Source of the DNA: Paramyrothecium sp. XJ0827 | Taxonomy: Eukaryota > Ascomycota > Sordariomycetes > Hypocreales > Stachybotryaceae | DNA: 64,000 nt | Reading direction: 5' to 3' | NCBI GenBank assembly: GCA_020881915.1 | Contig: JAJFPB010000013.1 | Location: forward strand, 558,001 to 622,000 | Made by a program: the position numbers and the translations under genes | The notes under the pieces: model-generated | Databases searched by the model: none | What the model saw: the letters and a program-made list of their open reading frames with translations, nothing else | What the model was told of the DNA's origin: nothing | Shown here: positions 20,330 to 32,453 of the stretch, piece after piece | Position numbering within the stretch: the first letter of the stretch is position 1 | Layout of the letters: every line of letters begins with the position of its first letter

Positions 20330-22583
20330 ATTAAACAAGAGGAAATCTAGCGCTAACAAGCGGAAGCTATTGACAAGAAAACATCCACATCCCAGCCACT
20401 AATGGATCGGAATAGCCATTGATCCGTCAACACGGATCTCAACAGATGGCACGATAGAGGCGTCTTCACAAGCCAATCCATTGCCAACATCCAATACACT
20501 TCGATAGTCTCCTTTAAACCTGCCGGGGCTACAGTAGCGTTGCAGTTCGATATGCCGGTGCGGCTGAGCGATGCCTCCCGGAGGGTGAAGACAGGGTGAT
20601 GCCGTCGCCGCAGAGCCTCATTTTTGGGCTCGAAAACCATGAGTCCTGAGCCGCCTCTTGATATTCCCGCTTCCAGAGGCAACAAAGCAGAAGTTCGACA
20701 CCGGCACTTGGGAGAAGGGCTATGAACCTGATCTCCTTTGCTGATGGGGCAAGGGCGCTGTATGTCGTCATCTTCTGACGCGAGTGGCGAGCATGTGAAA
20801 AGACGAAGACATCCGCGTGAGGGGGACAAGACATAAATATCACGGCGCCACTTCGACTCTAGCGCCACCTGATCAGCAACCAAGCCATGCCGCAAGCTTC
20901 GCTCCTAAAGGCGTTGGCAGGCCCATAGGGACCGGTCACCTACGTAGTAGGTTTCCCTCTCTTCCTGCGATGATAAAAAAGTTGAATGGACACGTTCTCT
21001 CTCGCTCACTCATACCAGGTGATTGGATAGTGTGGCTTGGTCCTTGCTCGTCGGGTGCTGTCCGCGCAGGCGTTTCATCTCAACTTTACTCGTCGCTAGG
21101 GGCTGATAGAAGGCTACCTAAAAATAGGGAGATCCGGACGCAAGCATTACGCCATTACGTAGGTACATCCCGGTTTTGTCGAAGGCTAGCGTGCGCCACA
21201 AGTCACTCTCAGCAGAGTGACATCAAAATCCATGGGGGCCGGGCCCTATAGCACCACGACTCCTTTAGCGGGATCAGTAACATAGTCTCAGCACCGGGTT
21301 AGATCGAGCGATGTCACTATAGGTAGCTTCGATTGGCGTCCCTCCGGCCTTGTGGCTGAGCTAGACAAAACTTTTGGGATGCACCTCCGTATGCTGGGTC
21401 TACCTGAACATAGGGCCTTGGTCAGGACATGGAAGGGATAAAATGAAAACTTTGAGAAGGTGTGGTCACGGTTATTTATGATTGACTCCCACAAGGAACG
21501 GGAGGCCGGAACAAGTACTGGTGGTCGAACCATTTCTTGGGAGAGCGACCAGACACCAAGTTTCAGTCGGCCACCGAATAATGTGACCGGACGCCAAGCC
21601 CGAAGTCGTACAATGACGCCTCCTGTCGGAAAGTGCCGTTGTTACGAGTCTCACGAGCAGGACTAGATTGGTCCTTACATATCTCAGTCGACCGTGCGGC
21701 TGCCGTAAAACTCAACGGTCGCAGACAAACTCCAAGTTGATGGAGCAACGCCATCCAGTACTTCAATTTGCTTATTTGTCAATTAGTTACTAAGAGCTCT
21801 GCCCTGCCCCATTTGGCTGGGTCGCTCACTCTGCGTTCCCAGTTTGATGACGCTTGTCCTGAGCCTATCATTATATGTCCCAGACGACGTGCTGCGATTT
21901 ATGACTGGAAGGGACCCTGACCTTTTGCAGAAAGTGTCAATTGTGGCTCAACAGTTTCCTGACCGTAGCAGCATCCTCGAATATCCCGAATCGTGCATCC
22001 AAGCAATCGAACACTTCTACCGGAGTTAGAAAGGCCATAGCAAGACAGCTGCTCCATCCCCATTGCCGTACCACTTGCCAAAACTCAGATCGGCGCCATC
22101 CGATATCACAGTTTCTGCTAGAGTTAGACATGCAGCTGTTTAAAAAGGTACTTCTTACTAAACAATTCTGGGGACGATCCCCGCTGATACAGTGTCGAAT
22201 AGATTCGGCACACGATGATGAGCGCCAGGCGGCGAAGTACGAGGACTCAATCCTCCCTACGCCACGCCTTTGCGATGGTGTAGTCTGCTTTTGGCTGTTA
22301 CACACACACACAGAGTCTATTACGCCCGGTGACTTGCGTCAGAAGGGCCACTATCAGCTATCTACATGTTCCCTTCTATCATTATGTCCTCATCTCGCCA
22401 TAGCCCATGTGCTATCCATTTGTCCATTTCCTGCCTTCTCCCCTTCTGTCATTCCGTCCTACGAGTCCTCCAAATCTATCTTGCAACAGCGAGGCTGCTT
22501 AAAGTCTATTCTTCAAGTGTTCAGCATCCTATCTACAGCAACTGAAGCGGCGCCTGCCGTTGGCGAGGTGAACGGTATTAACT
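20329..22583. other. Unassigned stretch, possibly a retroposed or decayed gene
   Basis: On the minus strand the reading just before the poly(A) is protein-like in shifting frames (RYCSPGRFKGDYRSVLDVGN within 20400-20560, and the frame 20353-20895), but I recognise no family. The plus-strand ORFs 20817-21251 and 21941-22585 also have no known motif. At 22260-22291 there is a 32-bp exact match to the interior of the neighbouring LINE. Confidence 0.4.
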
Positions 22584-22623
22584 AAGTTAGTTGGTTAGTG
22601 GGGTTGCCCCCCAAGGTTCTAAT

Positions 22624-25600
22624 TTAATTGGCCTCCAGTCGTCCCGTCATGATCGCAAACTTGATCGCTGCCCTCACTGCGCGCAGATCCGGCGTCCAAT
22701 CGTCTCCGTCAGTTACTGTTTTTCCTCCAAGAAAGTAGGACAAATTCCCCATATGCGTGCTTGTAGCTTGCAGCAATATCATACGTTGTGCTGTCCATCT
22801 TATACAGGTGAATAGGAAGTGCTGAATCGTTTCTGGTGCGCGTCCGCAGGCACATTGCACGGACGTCGCCGCTCGGATTCGATAAAGGTATGCGTTCAGT
22901 CTGGCCATGCCTGTCCTCATCTGAACAAGTACGCTTGCCTCCCTTCGGGTAAGCGAGTCATACAGCTTCTTCGTATGCTTTCCGGGTAGAGCTTTGTCGA
23001 ACCTCTTGGAGTGTTTACCGACCTTTTCTGGTAGGGCCTTATCGACCGGTAAGCTTGATTTCGCCAGGTTCAGAGTCGTTGACCGTGTCGCCGGGAACTG
23101 TGCCTGTGGCACGGAGCCTTCCTCCGTCATCTTTCGTGCTTCTTCTTTTGCCCTGTGCAGCAGTTCATTCTCATCATCGGATGGGAGCCATCGAATGGAT
23201 ATCTTGTTTCCCCGCTCTTTCAGTGTTTCTATTGCATCATATATGCACCGAATGTACTCCTGCCCTGCCGGTTGTCGAGGTTGTAGGATCGTAAGCATCG
23301 CGCCCTTGTTGCGTGTATAGAGGGTGATGTGGTGGTTACAAATCTCTGGCAACATCCTTCGTGTCGCGTATGCTATTGCCGCCAACTCTCCGGTATGTGG
23401 ATTTTGCTCCGTCCTCGGGCCGAGGGTGAAGGCGAACGTTTCATCTCCCGAGATTTCTCTCAGGTGCTGAGGGAACCGTACCACCCCTCCGACGCCTACC
23501 ACATCATTCCGGCAGGAGCTACTGACAGCCACGCCTACTACTCGACGTGGGTCTGTGAGCGGGAATCTCCCTTTCTCTGCATCTTCGATTGCAGTGGGTA
23601 TTCTATCCTCCCAAGGTGCCAAGGTGAACGGTTGGATGGTCTCCATCTTCTCCAAGGGCGTGGTGTTGTAAGCAATCGCCACCCTTTGGAAAGGCGACTG
23701 GTGTCCATTTTTCCATACTCGCACGATCTTAGACGCCTCTCTCCGTAGCGGGTTGCTTTCTGGTAAGGTATCAGCTCAACCCACAGTTTCAACGCTTTCC
23801 TCCAGTGTCGTTCCCGGACGCTGCTGATGTGGGCTTCGGCCTCGGTCACACTAGCCGCCACCGTCACGAAGGCTCCTGTGATGGCTGGTGCTCCGATCTT
23901 TTGCACTCGGTCTAGCATTTTCGCTCTCTTGTCGATGCACGCATACCTCCAGACGTTGGATGCATAATCGACAACCGGAGCGACCATGGCCGTGAAGAGC
24001 TGACGTGCTGTCGCGGGGGACAGGCCCTTAAGCCTCTTTAGTGTCATCGCTGCCTTGAGCCCTTTTGATGATGCCCTCGCGATATGCTCCTTGTAGTTTA
24101 GTCGTGAATCCATGATGAGCCCCAGTACCTTGATTTGAGTTTGGGGTCGTACTTTCTGTCTTTTGATGGTAAACGATTCCGTATCGTTCTTGTGATGCCT
24201 CTTTGTGAAGTGAATGATGGCTGTTTTGTCTGCTTCGAAGGTGGCGCCGCTACGTTTCTCCCAGTCGAGCGCTTGCTCGATTATTCTTTCGATTCCTGCC
24301 CGGTTGTCTCGCGCTGTTGGTCCGCACACCCAAGCCGTAAAGTCATCGACAAATGCGATCGAGCCTCCATCCCAGGCAATTCGCCGCTGTACCAGGTCGG
24401 CATTAAAGAACAAGAACAGGATGGGGGATAGAGGAGAGCCTTGCGGAAGTCCAGCCTGTGGTAGGAGCTGTGTCTCTGATGCTTGTCCGTTTACCAGGAT
24501 GTTGGCCGTGCGTTGAGAGCAGAAGGCATCTACCCAGCGGATCATCCCTTCGGGTATACCTCTCGCCCTCATCCTTTGCAGCAACCTATCTTTGAAGACG
24601 CCGTTGTATGCTCCCTTGACGTCAAAGCTGATTAGACTGAGTACTCGTTTCGCCCGCCAGGCGTAGCATATCTGTTCTTGAAGTAACATGAGCGCTTGCT
24701 CCGCTGATCGCTGTTTCCGAGCCCCGAAATGGTTTGCTGGCAGCAGTCCGTATGTCTCCACCGCGTAGGATATCCTCTCCGCCACCACTGATTCGAGGAC
24801 TTTGCCTAGAGTCGACAGCAGCGAGATCGGCCGCCACGCCTTTGCGATGGTGTAGTCTGCTTTGCCCGGCTTCCTTAGTGGTATTATCTTGGCATGCCGC
24901 CACTGTGACGGTAGCTCTCCTCTCTCCAACGACAGTTGAAAGATCGCCATGACCCAGTGCTTGACCACCGGCCACACTTGTTTCCACACCACCGCAGGCA
25001 ACCCATCTTCTCCCGGGGCCTTCCATGATTTTGTCTTGAAGAGCTGCCGTTCGACTTCTTCCAACGTGATGGCAGGCATCGGCACTGCTGATCCTCGCTG
25101 AGGTCTCGGGCCCTCATCCTCGATGCTGGCTGGAAGAGGAGGGAAGAACGTGGTTAACAGTTCTTGAGCCTGCTCTGCTGCGTTGCTTGTCTGTGATCCG
25201 TCGGCTCTCTTAAGCTGTGGCACCCTGCCAAAAGCCGAACTGTCACCCGACTTCATGTACTTGGCTGCTTTCCAGATGTTGTCATTGTCGGCGAGAAACC
25301 CTTCCCAATGAGCCTTCTTTTGTTGTCGGATGGCATCGTGGTATTGCTTCGCTGCGCCCTTGGCTTTCTCTTCCATCTCGCTGTCTCGAGATCCTGACCG
25401 TCTGCACGCTCTCGCCTGGTTCCTCCAATACGTGTGTATTTTCCGCAGCTGAGTGAGGTCGGAGGTCCACCATCGCTTAGCGTACGGTGATGGTTTCGAA
25501 ACTGGCGTCAGTGCATGCACCGCCTCCGACACCACAGACATCAGCGTGTCCGTGTCTTTCTGTACATCACCGACTATGTGCGCAGTACTCAGAGCGCCTT

Positions 25601-26396
25601 TGATCCTCTCGTTAACCTCATGCCAGGGCGTGTTCTTCAGTAGCATTCTTGGTTGATGTTGTGGGGTTGGGATGGCAATGTCAAAGATGGTGTCAATCGT
25701 ACGGTGGTCCGATCCATGGTCCGTTTCGTGAATGCCGCATCTGATCACGTTTTCAGCCAACTCCTCCGATGCTAAGACGAGGTCGATCGTCGTCTCGTAG
25801 TTTTTATCTTGCCACGTCTTGGTACCGCGAGGCAGGAGACTTCTGAGGCCGAACTCGCTCATAAGGTCGATGATACGGTCCGCTTCGCCCTGCCGATCCA
25901 GGGAAACGTCATCGCCACCCCACAATTGGTCGTGGCGGTTAAAATCTCCGGCAATTACTACCTCGACTGGTCGATCTGCTTGGAGTCTTTCGTCAAGGAT
26001 GAGTTTGCTTAGGGTACTACACATCTCCTGTAGTGCTTCCTCATCTTGCCCCGCCACGTAGACCGAGGCGACTAGGACAATCCTTTGGTCCAGCCGAATG
26101 ACAGCCGTTGTCAGATCGGGCAAGTCGGTGTGTATTTGTTCTGCTTCAAGATCTCTGTTGACCCATAGCATGCTTCGGACCGCCCATCTCCCTTCGCTCC
26201 ACGTCTGTGGTGTCATTTTCGTCCATTTATGGTGCGTCATGGGTGTCGTTATGAGGCGTCCACCTATGTTTCTTGCTTGCGGTTCTTGAATCATGATCAC
26301 CGCAGCATCTTGCAGGTCCTCGTCATTCATCAAACTGTCGTGTATCGTTCCCTGCTTTTTGACGTTGAGTTGTACAATCCTGAGTGAGTTAGTCAT
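22624..26396 (-). pseudogene. LINE ORF2 polyprotein with one frameshift
   Basis: Starts at the ATG at 26396, which overlaps the ORF1 stop in ATGACTAA, a layout suiting stop-restart translation. Domains in order: AP-type endonuclease (LNVKK, IQEPQ, GDFNRHD, GSDHRTI), reverse transcriptase ([45 protein letters not shown]), a thumb region, an RNase-H-like domain (ELAAIAYATRRM; TRN where many relatives have SNQ) and a C-terminal cysteine motif (CACGRAPETIQHFLFTC). The frame changes near 23768: the first frame is good up to LWVELI, the second resumes as [18 protein letters not shown]. Canonical RNase H aspartates are not evident, which I believe is common in this subfamily. Confidence 0.88.
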
Positions 26397-27678
26397 GGCG
26401 GGCGGGGAAGAGCTTCCGGCAATTCCTGCTGAACGATTCATGCGGGCCTCCACAGGGCACGCACTTCACGATCTGTTCGTCGCATGTGCTGTGGTGGTGC
26501 CCTTCTTTCGCACACCTTCCGCACATCTGGGGCTTACGACACTGGAAGGCTTTGTGTCCGATCTCCTGGCAGTTGTAGCATTGCTCCGGTCGGGCTCGGC
26601 GCTCAAATGGCCCCGTATATCCCGATTCGCCTCCTGCGTAGAAGAAACCCTCCTGGAGAGCCTTCTTTGCATCTGACGCTTTCTTCAGGTAGACAACCAT
26701 CGATCCATATGCTTTGGACGTGTCGCGTTTGCTCAACCATGCCACCTTTGCTACCTGCATATCGTTTTCCCGACTGAATGTTTCGGCTGCCTCGGGTCGG
26801 ATCCCATCAAACTCATCGATGACTGCCAGTCGATTGACGTTGTCTACCTTGATGGGATATAACTCATCCCGGAGAACTCGAGCTCCGCGAGGAACCTTGG
26901 TCTCTGCCACTCGCTTGACCAGCGAGTGCTCATCTTCGTTGCGGCAGGCGATCCTGATGCGGTGCTCATTCTTTTGATCCTTGGTCACAGCTCGGCATCG
27001 CCAGTTGGACTGGCCCAGCTCGGTCCTGACTTCTGTTTCAATGAGGGTCCGGATCGCGCTCGGGGCAGCGCTGTCGCTCTCAGCATTCTCCGTTCGGGAG
27101 ACATCAATCGTACAGTAAAGGGAATCGCTCCAGTCGGACGGTCCTGTTCTGAATGACGACAGAGGCCGCACATTACTCGCGTTGCTGTCCGGCGGCGTGC
27201 GGGCCACTTCGGCGTATGAGACCCTCGGGCTTGACTGGGATAGAGCTATGGTCGTGGTGAGTGCTTCCAGCTGTTCGCGTACAGTTTTGAGTTCATCTTT
27301 AGTGTCTCGAAGCTCTTGTTGCGAACTGCCCAATTGTCCATGGAGCTGGGTGATGAGTTCCCCTTGCTTTTTCGACGCGTCTTTCAGGTCCTTCAGCTCC
27401 TCGAGCACTCTCAGCAGAAGTGCTTTTCCGGTTTCGCCATCGGTACGGCCTTTCTGTGTGTTTTTGGCATGCTCAATGTCAGTATCAGCTGGCGGAGCTC
27501 GTATCGCACGTGTCGTTCGCTTCCTCCCCTTCTGGGTCGGCGACATTTCGTCGACCCAACCTGCCTCCTTCGCCTTCACGCTCGGCTTCACCAAACGCGT
27601 CGGTCGCGTTGGCGTCGTGGGGGCCGCACGTCCCACCACGATCTCCCCCGCATCCGAATCGGTCATCGGATCCGCCAT
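26389..27678 (-). CDS. LINE ORF1, gag-like nucleic-acid-binding protein (429 aa)
   Basis: Begins at [10 protein letters not shown] basic, proline-rich N-terminus is followed by a coiled coil ([20 protein letters not shown] and on), an RNA-binding-like middle region, and three zinc knuckles near the C-terminus: [28 protein letters not shown] and [15 protein letters not shown]. It packages the LINE RNA and acts in the ribonucleoprotein. The frame is intact. The upstream in-frame TTG at 27696 is unlikely to be used in a fungus. Confidence 0.9.
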   Translation of the reverse strand: MADPMTDSDAGEIVVGRAAPTTPTRPTRLVKPSVKAKEAGWVDEMSPTQKGRKRTTRAIRAPPADTDIEHAKNTQKGRTDGETGKALLLRVLEELKDLKDASKKQGELITQLHGQLGSSQQELRDTKDELKTVREQLEALTTTIALSQSSPRVSYAEVARTPPDSNASNVRPLSSFRTGPSDWSDSLYCTIDVSRTENAESDSAAPSAIRTLIETEVRTELGQSNWRCRAVTKDQKNEHRIRIACRNEDEHSLVKRVAETKVPRGARVLRDELYPIKVDNVNRLAVIDEFDGIRPEAAETFSRENDMQVAKVAWLSKRDTSKAYGSMVVYLKKASDAKKALQEGFFYAGGESGYTGPFERRARPEQCYNCQEIGHKAFQCRKPQMCGRCAKEGHHHSTCDEQIVKCVPCGGPHESFSRNCRKLFPARHD

Positions 27679-27744
27679 CTGAAACCAACCCCACAAACCA
27701 ATGAAACAATAGGACTAAAACTATCTACGCACCCTATATTAACT

Positions 27745-28101
27745 TCCAAGGCAGATCAGACACCTGTACTCTCAAAAGTCTATCGGTACCGGTCCTCAGC
27801 TATTACAGTAGAAGGCGAAATGGGTGTCGCTGGATTTTTAGTTAACTTTTTTAGCAACTGCGGGGTCTGTGTGGCTTGCAGAATGCACCTGTAGCGAGGA
27901 GGTACCACTGTCAAACCCTGCCATTGATCTGTAAAATGGCAGTGGTTTTGGCGCACATGCGCCTCCGACGCTATCGAGCACCGCCCCAACACTATTTGGC
28001 ACTTATTCGCTGTCCTTCCCAGCCTTAGAAGTTGGACAATTGCACCGCTTGTTTAATTTCTCCAAATCTACTTTCTCGCGCCTGGATTCGATGCCTCCGC
28101 T
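27745..28101. other. Spacer and presumed promoter of the HET gene
   Basis: No gene. Pyrimidine-rich TTTCTCCAAATCTACTTTCTC lies just upstream of the HET start. Confidence 0.4.
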
Positions 28102-30018
28102 ATGCCTCGCTGCCGAGCTTGCTCAGACGTGCAGAGGCGGGGCGGAGGGCTTGCTCGCACATGGTCGTCGTTCAACAAGCTCGAAAGCTCAGCGGCTTCG
28201 TGCGACTTCTGTACGCTGTGTAGGCAATATCTCTCAAACTGGATCCATCGCAAAGCGCTGTGCGACACGCCGGGAGACATGCGGCTCTATGCCTACAACA
28301 ACTACTTTACTTTGGAGTGTTCTTCGCTCGAAGGAGCTCTCATCCTGCAGGAGGAGGATCTAGACAAGTCTCGCCGAGACAAGCCGGCATCTCCTAGCGG
28401 CTATGGAGTTCTGGAAACATCTAGAGCCTGGCTTCAGAGGTGTCTTGACAGCCACGAGGTTTGTGACGACCTCTCCTGGATGCAGCGCGGGGATGGTGAA
28501 GCCGCCTCCAACCTGCCCAGACGACTCATCGACTTGGAGCACATTGATAGCGTCGTGGTTATAAACTGCAGAGACTGGCTCGACAAACATCTCGGCTCGC
28601 CTGCCGAGCTCCGAGAGTACTGCACTCTAAGCTACCGTTGGGGCCTGACGGCACATGACTACGTTCTGAAGGCACCGTTCGATACACTCCTGGAGATGCC
28701 GCTCACGTCGATGCCGCAGACTTTCAAAGACGCCTTTGCGGTCGTTCGCGCCCTAGGCAAACGCTTCCTCTGGATAGATGCCCTCTGCATCGTGCAGCCC
28801 ACTGCGGGCGACGACAGCGACTGGCTCGCCGAAGGGCCGCGGATGGGAATCGTCTACCAGAACTCTATCCTCACCATCGCCGCTACTTGCGCGCTCCATG
28901 CCCACGAGGGCTTCCTCGCACAGACCGGCGCCAACGTCTTCGCGGCGGAACCTTGCGCCACTGCCAGATTAGTTAAGGAGAAAGACGATACGTGGAAGAC
29001 GAAAGACGTCCTGGTGAAGACCAGCACACCTGACTTCTTTCACTGCGTCGCCAAATCGGCTCTAAACGAGCGCGGCTGGGTCATGCAGGAGCGCGCCCTC
29101 TCAAGGAGAGTAGTGCACTTCACCGAACATGGCATCTTCTGGGAGTGTGGCACGCTGAAGGCTCATAACCTCTATGGCGACCTCGGTCGGCAAATTGACC
29201 GAGGCGCCTGCCGGCAGAAGGAGTCGATGATGAGCGTAGCGAGATCGAGGCGCACCCGCCACCTCTGCCCAGTGGAGTGGTTCCATTTCGTCAAGCAATA
29301 CTCGTATGCCAAGTTCACGAATCCGCGAGATCGGCTTATGGCTCTGTCATCGGTCGCGCGAGCTGTACAGCCTGTCATCGGCGCCAAGTACCTGGCCGGG
29401 GTGTGGAGGAACGACCTAACCCGAGGTCTGGAATGGCACTGCTTCAAGCCAGAGCCGAAGCCAAGAACTTACGCGGCGCCGACTTGGAGCTGGCTGTCTG
29501 TGGGCTCGGGCATTGAATTCACCGCTCTCGGTATCCACACTTTCCCCGAGAAAGTTGTCGAGGTGGTTGACGCCGATACTCAGCCTGCTGGAACCGATCG
29601 CTACGGGGAGATCTCGACAGGGAGGCTGAAGCTCAGAGGCACTCTGGACCATCAAAATTTTCCCGAGACGGGGCTAAAGGAGTATGACAGGCACTTGAGG
29701 ATATACTGGGATGAGATACAGTACGAATCACCGGCGCGTTCTGGCTGGAGGGACTACACCGTGCTTCCAATCTGCGGCTATAGTGCCAGCTTTATGACTC
29801 TCGGCTACGACACTATGTTCGGAGCTATGATTCTTGAACCCATCGGCGACACAAAGACCAATGCAAGAGGGGCATCGGAAAGCATTACTCGGGAGTACCG
29901 ACGTATTGGATGGGTAGAATACGATTGCCCAGATACCCGGATGCACAGTGGCCTTAGCAGCGGGCAGTACTTTAGCTTGTGGAAGGTGAAGGATCCCACG
30001 AAGGTGATTATTATATAA
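28102..30018 (+). CDS. HET-domain (heterokaryon incompatibility) protein, 638 aa
   Basis: The HET domain spans about residues 173-330, with its three signature blocks: YCTLSYRWG (173-181), RFLWIDALCIVQ (about 221-232) and GIVYQNSILTIAA (249-261). The usual downstream motif ERGWVMQERALSRRVVHF follows at 323 onward. The N-terminus has cysteine pairs (CRAC, CDFCTLC), as in many such proteins. HET proteins trigger programmed cell death on fusion of incompatible hyphae, often as the executor of an NLR or allelic recognition pair. The frame is open from the ATG to the stop at 30016 without introns or defects, at the family's usual length. It is the most intact cellular gene in the window. Confidence 0.92.
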   Translation: MPRCRACSDVQRRGGGLARTWSSFNKLESSAASCDFCTLCRQYLSNWIHRKALCDTPGDMRLYAYNNYFTLECSSLEGALILQEEDLDKSRRDKPASPSGYGVLETSRAWLQRCLDSHEVCDDLSWMQRGDGEAASNLPRRLIDLEHIDSVVVINCRDWLDKHLGSPAELREYCTLSYRWGLTAHDYVLKAPFDTLLEMPLTSMPQTFKDAFAVVRALGKRFLWIDALCIVQPTAGDDSDWLAEGPRMGIVYQNSILTIAATCALHAHEGFLAQTGANVFAAEPCATARLVKEKDDTWKTKDVLVKTSTPDFFHCVAKSALNERGWVMQERALSRRVVHFTEHGIFWECGTLKAHNLYGDLGRQIDRGACRQKESMMSVARSRRTRHLCPVEWFHFVKQYSYAKFTNPRDRLMALSSVARAVQPVIGAKYLAGVWRNDLTRGLEWHCFKPEPKPRTYAAPTWSWLSVGSGIEFTALGIHTFPEKVVEVVDADTQPAGTDRYGEISTGRLKLRGTLDHQNFPETGLKEYDRHLRIYWDEIQYESPARSGWRDYTVLPICGYSASFMTLGYDTMFGAMILEPIGDTKTNARGASESITREYRRIGWVEYDCPDTRMHSGLSSGQYFSLWKVKDPTKVIII

Positions 30019-31242
30019 TGCGACATGCCGTAACTACATGTTGCACGCCTTGGATCATCGTCATTCCGGCCCGCGGCCGCAGGCCCCGCCGCGCGGCACA
30101 CAAATCCGACCTTTGGAATGCCCCCTTCCTTCAACTCTTTCCTTTTTTCCCATTTCCTTACGGCAGCAGGGATTTACGAAACCTTCATGCCACCGGCCCC
30201 TTTTACTTCGAACCGCCGCGATCCCTTGAAACGCCCGCGGGGCTGCCGCCCCAGCCCTCGGAAACACAATCACTTTACGACTTACAGCTCCGGGCTCCGC
30301 GGTCCTCTAGGATTACAGCCGGCCCCCGGGGCCGGCTCCTCCGCGGTATCACGGCATCAACAGCCAAAACGGCTACTGGCCGAGGTATTCCTTCGGTCAG
30401 GGGCATTCAGGGGCTCGGGCCACACGAGGTCCTCGCGAGGCCCCCCACCGGCTCAACTCGAGTAATATAGCTGTTCCTTTTCAGAGGTCTGAATCCTCTG
30501 TTCCGCTCTTTAGATCATGCCATCAATTCACTCTTTGGAACATGCTTCTAGCCTTTTAACTCCAGAATGGTTATAACCTGCCTTGTGCTACTACAGCTCT
30601 CGACAAGGCCATAACCCAAACTGAGTATGAACCAAGAATTTCGGTTTCTTGGTTGGTTTCTGCCGACATGACAAAGACGGCTTGTCTCATCATTTCTCTT
30701 GAGAAAAGGTATTAGGGCTTTCAAGTGGCCGGCTTGTGAAGGGAGAGGCGGCTGATACATGGGCACCTGGGTGCCCAAATATCCTGAGCAGCAAGATGGT
30801 TGAAAGCTTCTGCGCCGTTCGTAGTATTCTGGCCCTGGAGTACGCAGTGTCCCGTCATGAAAGTTATCCCAGTAGTACCTTTATCCCAGAGCTTTGTTTG
30901 TTTTCTTCCGAAATCGTTTATCCCATTGGGATTCAAGGGCCATATGTGTAGTTTCCTTCAGGACCTGTCAGATCAAGATCATAAACCTATGGTATTATTT
31001 AGCATACCTCTCACCATTAAGGCCGTCATCCTCATCGTAGCTTTCATTATCATCGTTATCATAATTGTCGATCTCGCTCAAAGCGACAAATGTAGTTTTT
31101 ACTAGCAGCAGCCAAGCTGAAATTGCCTCGCTCGCATGTTAACGTGCTCGTAATAGAGGCTGCGAAGACCTTTAATTGACTCGTATTGCTGTTGATGACC
31201 AAAACGCCTTGTGAACAAGCGAAAAGCGCTCGTCCTGGCGAT
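30019..31242. other. Intergenic stretch without a supported gene
   Basis: A GC-rich block at 30060-30460 contains small palindromes such as GGCCCCCGGGGCC-like runs; beyond it the sequence is anonymous. No reading frame shows a family motif. Confidence 0.4.
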
Positions 31243-31440
31243 TCATTTGGGTGGAGAACTGAGTCTCTTAGTCCAAGTAGTCTCAATCGTACTGGTCGGT
31301 GTAAGAAGATGGCTGCCTGAAGGCAAATTGCACCACTCGCGGCACACCGACCGCAAACTGGCGAACTCGTTAGGCAGTCGTATGTTGTGGACTCGATACT
31401 CCAAAATGTAAGAGAGAAGTTCGGAGGGCAGGTTGTCCAT
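31243..31440 (-). pseudogene. F-box protein N-terminal fragment
   Basis: The minus-strand ATG at 31440 opens MDNLPSELLSYILEY, followed by LASLRSVCREWCNL-like sequence (here FASLRSVCREWCNLP), which together make a recognisable F-box of about 40 residues. F-box proteins link substrates to SCF ubiquitin ligases. The frame ends after 65 aa with no substrate-binding region. A following reading in another frame (FSLVHKAFW) may be a decayed continuation. I call it a fragment, although an unseen intron is possible. Confidence 0.55.
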
Positions 31441-32453
31441 GGTGGCTGATAAAGGCTCTACCTATCACCAGGAAGCAAGGACTGACTTGGTGAAACAGAT
31501 GAGTAGGTGAAATTAGGAATTGAAGAACGACTCGAGAAAAAACAATATCGCGGGCCAGCATTCTGCCGCAATTTTCCCGGCAACACGTAAATTTACTACC
31601 TCTATAGGGTAGGGACTTGATCTGTGCTTATTGAGGCAGTGACGACTCAGCCTAGGATTTTGACAGGCCCATTTCAGACTTCCATCTCAAATAAAACAGA
31701 TACTGTGGACTTCCACTCTGCCATTCCACCACCCGCAATACATGTTAGAAACACTAAATTATATGTGAGTTAGTTGGCAGTGCTCATTTCCTACATGTTT
31801 CTCTTTTTTTTCCTTTTTCTATTCTACTCTTCTTTGCGCTCCACTCTGGGATGGCGTACTATTAATGCGGCCGGTTGATACATCTATTTGCGGCACCTCA
31901 AGTTTTGGCTTCAATTACCTGTTTAGGAATAAATCGTTTAGGTCTCAATTTGGCAAGGCGGCGGGGGGGGGGGGAAGAATAAGAAAGAAATGTTTCCGCG
32001 ACGTACGGGCGCACGTGGAGAACAGCAGGTCTTAAGACATTCTCTTAATGTACTTAAATGCAACCATCAGCGTTAGCTGGGGTAGGTATATCATAAGGTG
32101 AACGCACTTCTGGTATCAGAACGATATATTTCGATAATGCAAATCACCAAGCCTTGCGTTTCGAAACCATAGAGCACGTATGCTTTTCGTTCACGGTGGC
32201 TACGAACGAGGCGATCGAGACTTTCGCGTGAAGACTCAGACTACTGAGACATACAGATCACATCATAACATATCACTTCACGGCTGTTCTAGGAGGCTCT
32301 CGTCAACCTTGGTATGGATGTAAAACCGCCAGAAAGAGTGTAGATTCAGTCCAACCATTTTGAAAGTAGCCCCCCCTAAACAGCTAAGATAATGGCTGTC
32401 CTCGGTTCAGCCTTGTTGGCTGGCGTACAATAGCTCTCTACCCTTCATCCTCT
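31441..32453. other. Intergenic stretch without a supported gene
   Basis: Contains a T-rich tract (about 31803-31830) and a G12 run near 31963. No gene. Confidence 0.4.

Larger units (their letters stand above)
22584..27736 (-). mobile_element. Full-length Tad-type LINE (5153 bp)
   Basis: Non-LTR retrotransposon on the minus strand. It has a 58-nt 5' leader, ORF1 (gag-like), ORF2 (endonuclease, reverse transcriptase, RNase-H-like region) and a short 3' UTR ending in CTAAC-type repeats. The 8-bp sequence TATTAACT stands at both edges (22576-22583 and 27737-27744), fitting a target-site duplication and therefore a complete insertion. Confidence 0.88.

Noticed and set aside
30060..30470. GC-rich block as a possible rRNA gene or CpG-type promoter
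   Set aside because: I could not match it to rRNA core sequences, and no gene starts beside it.
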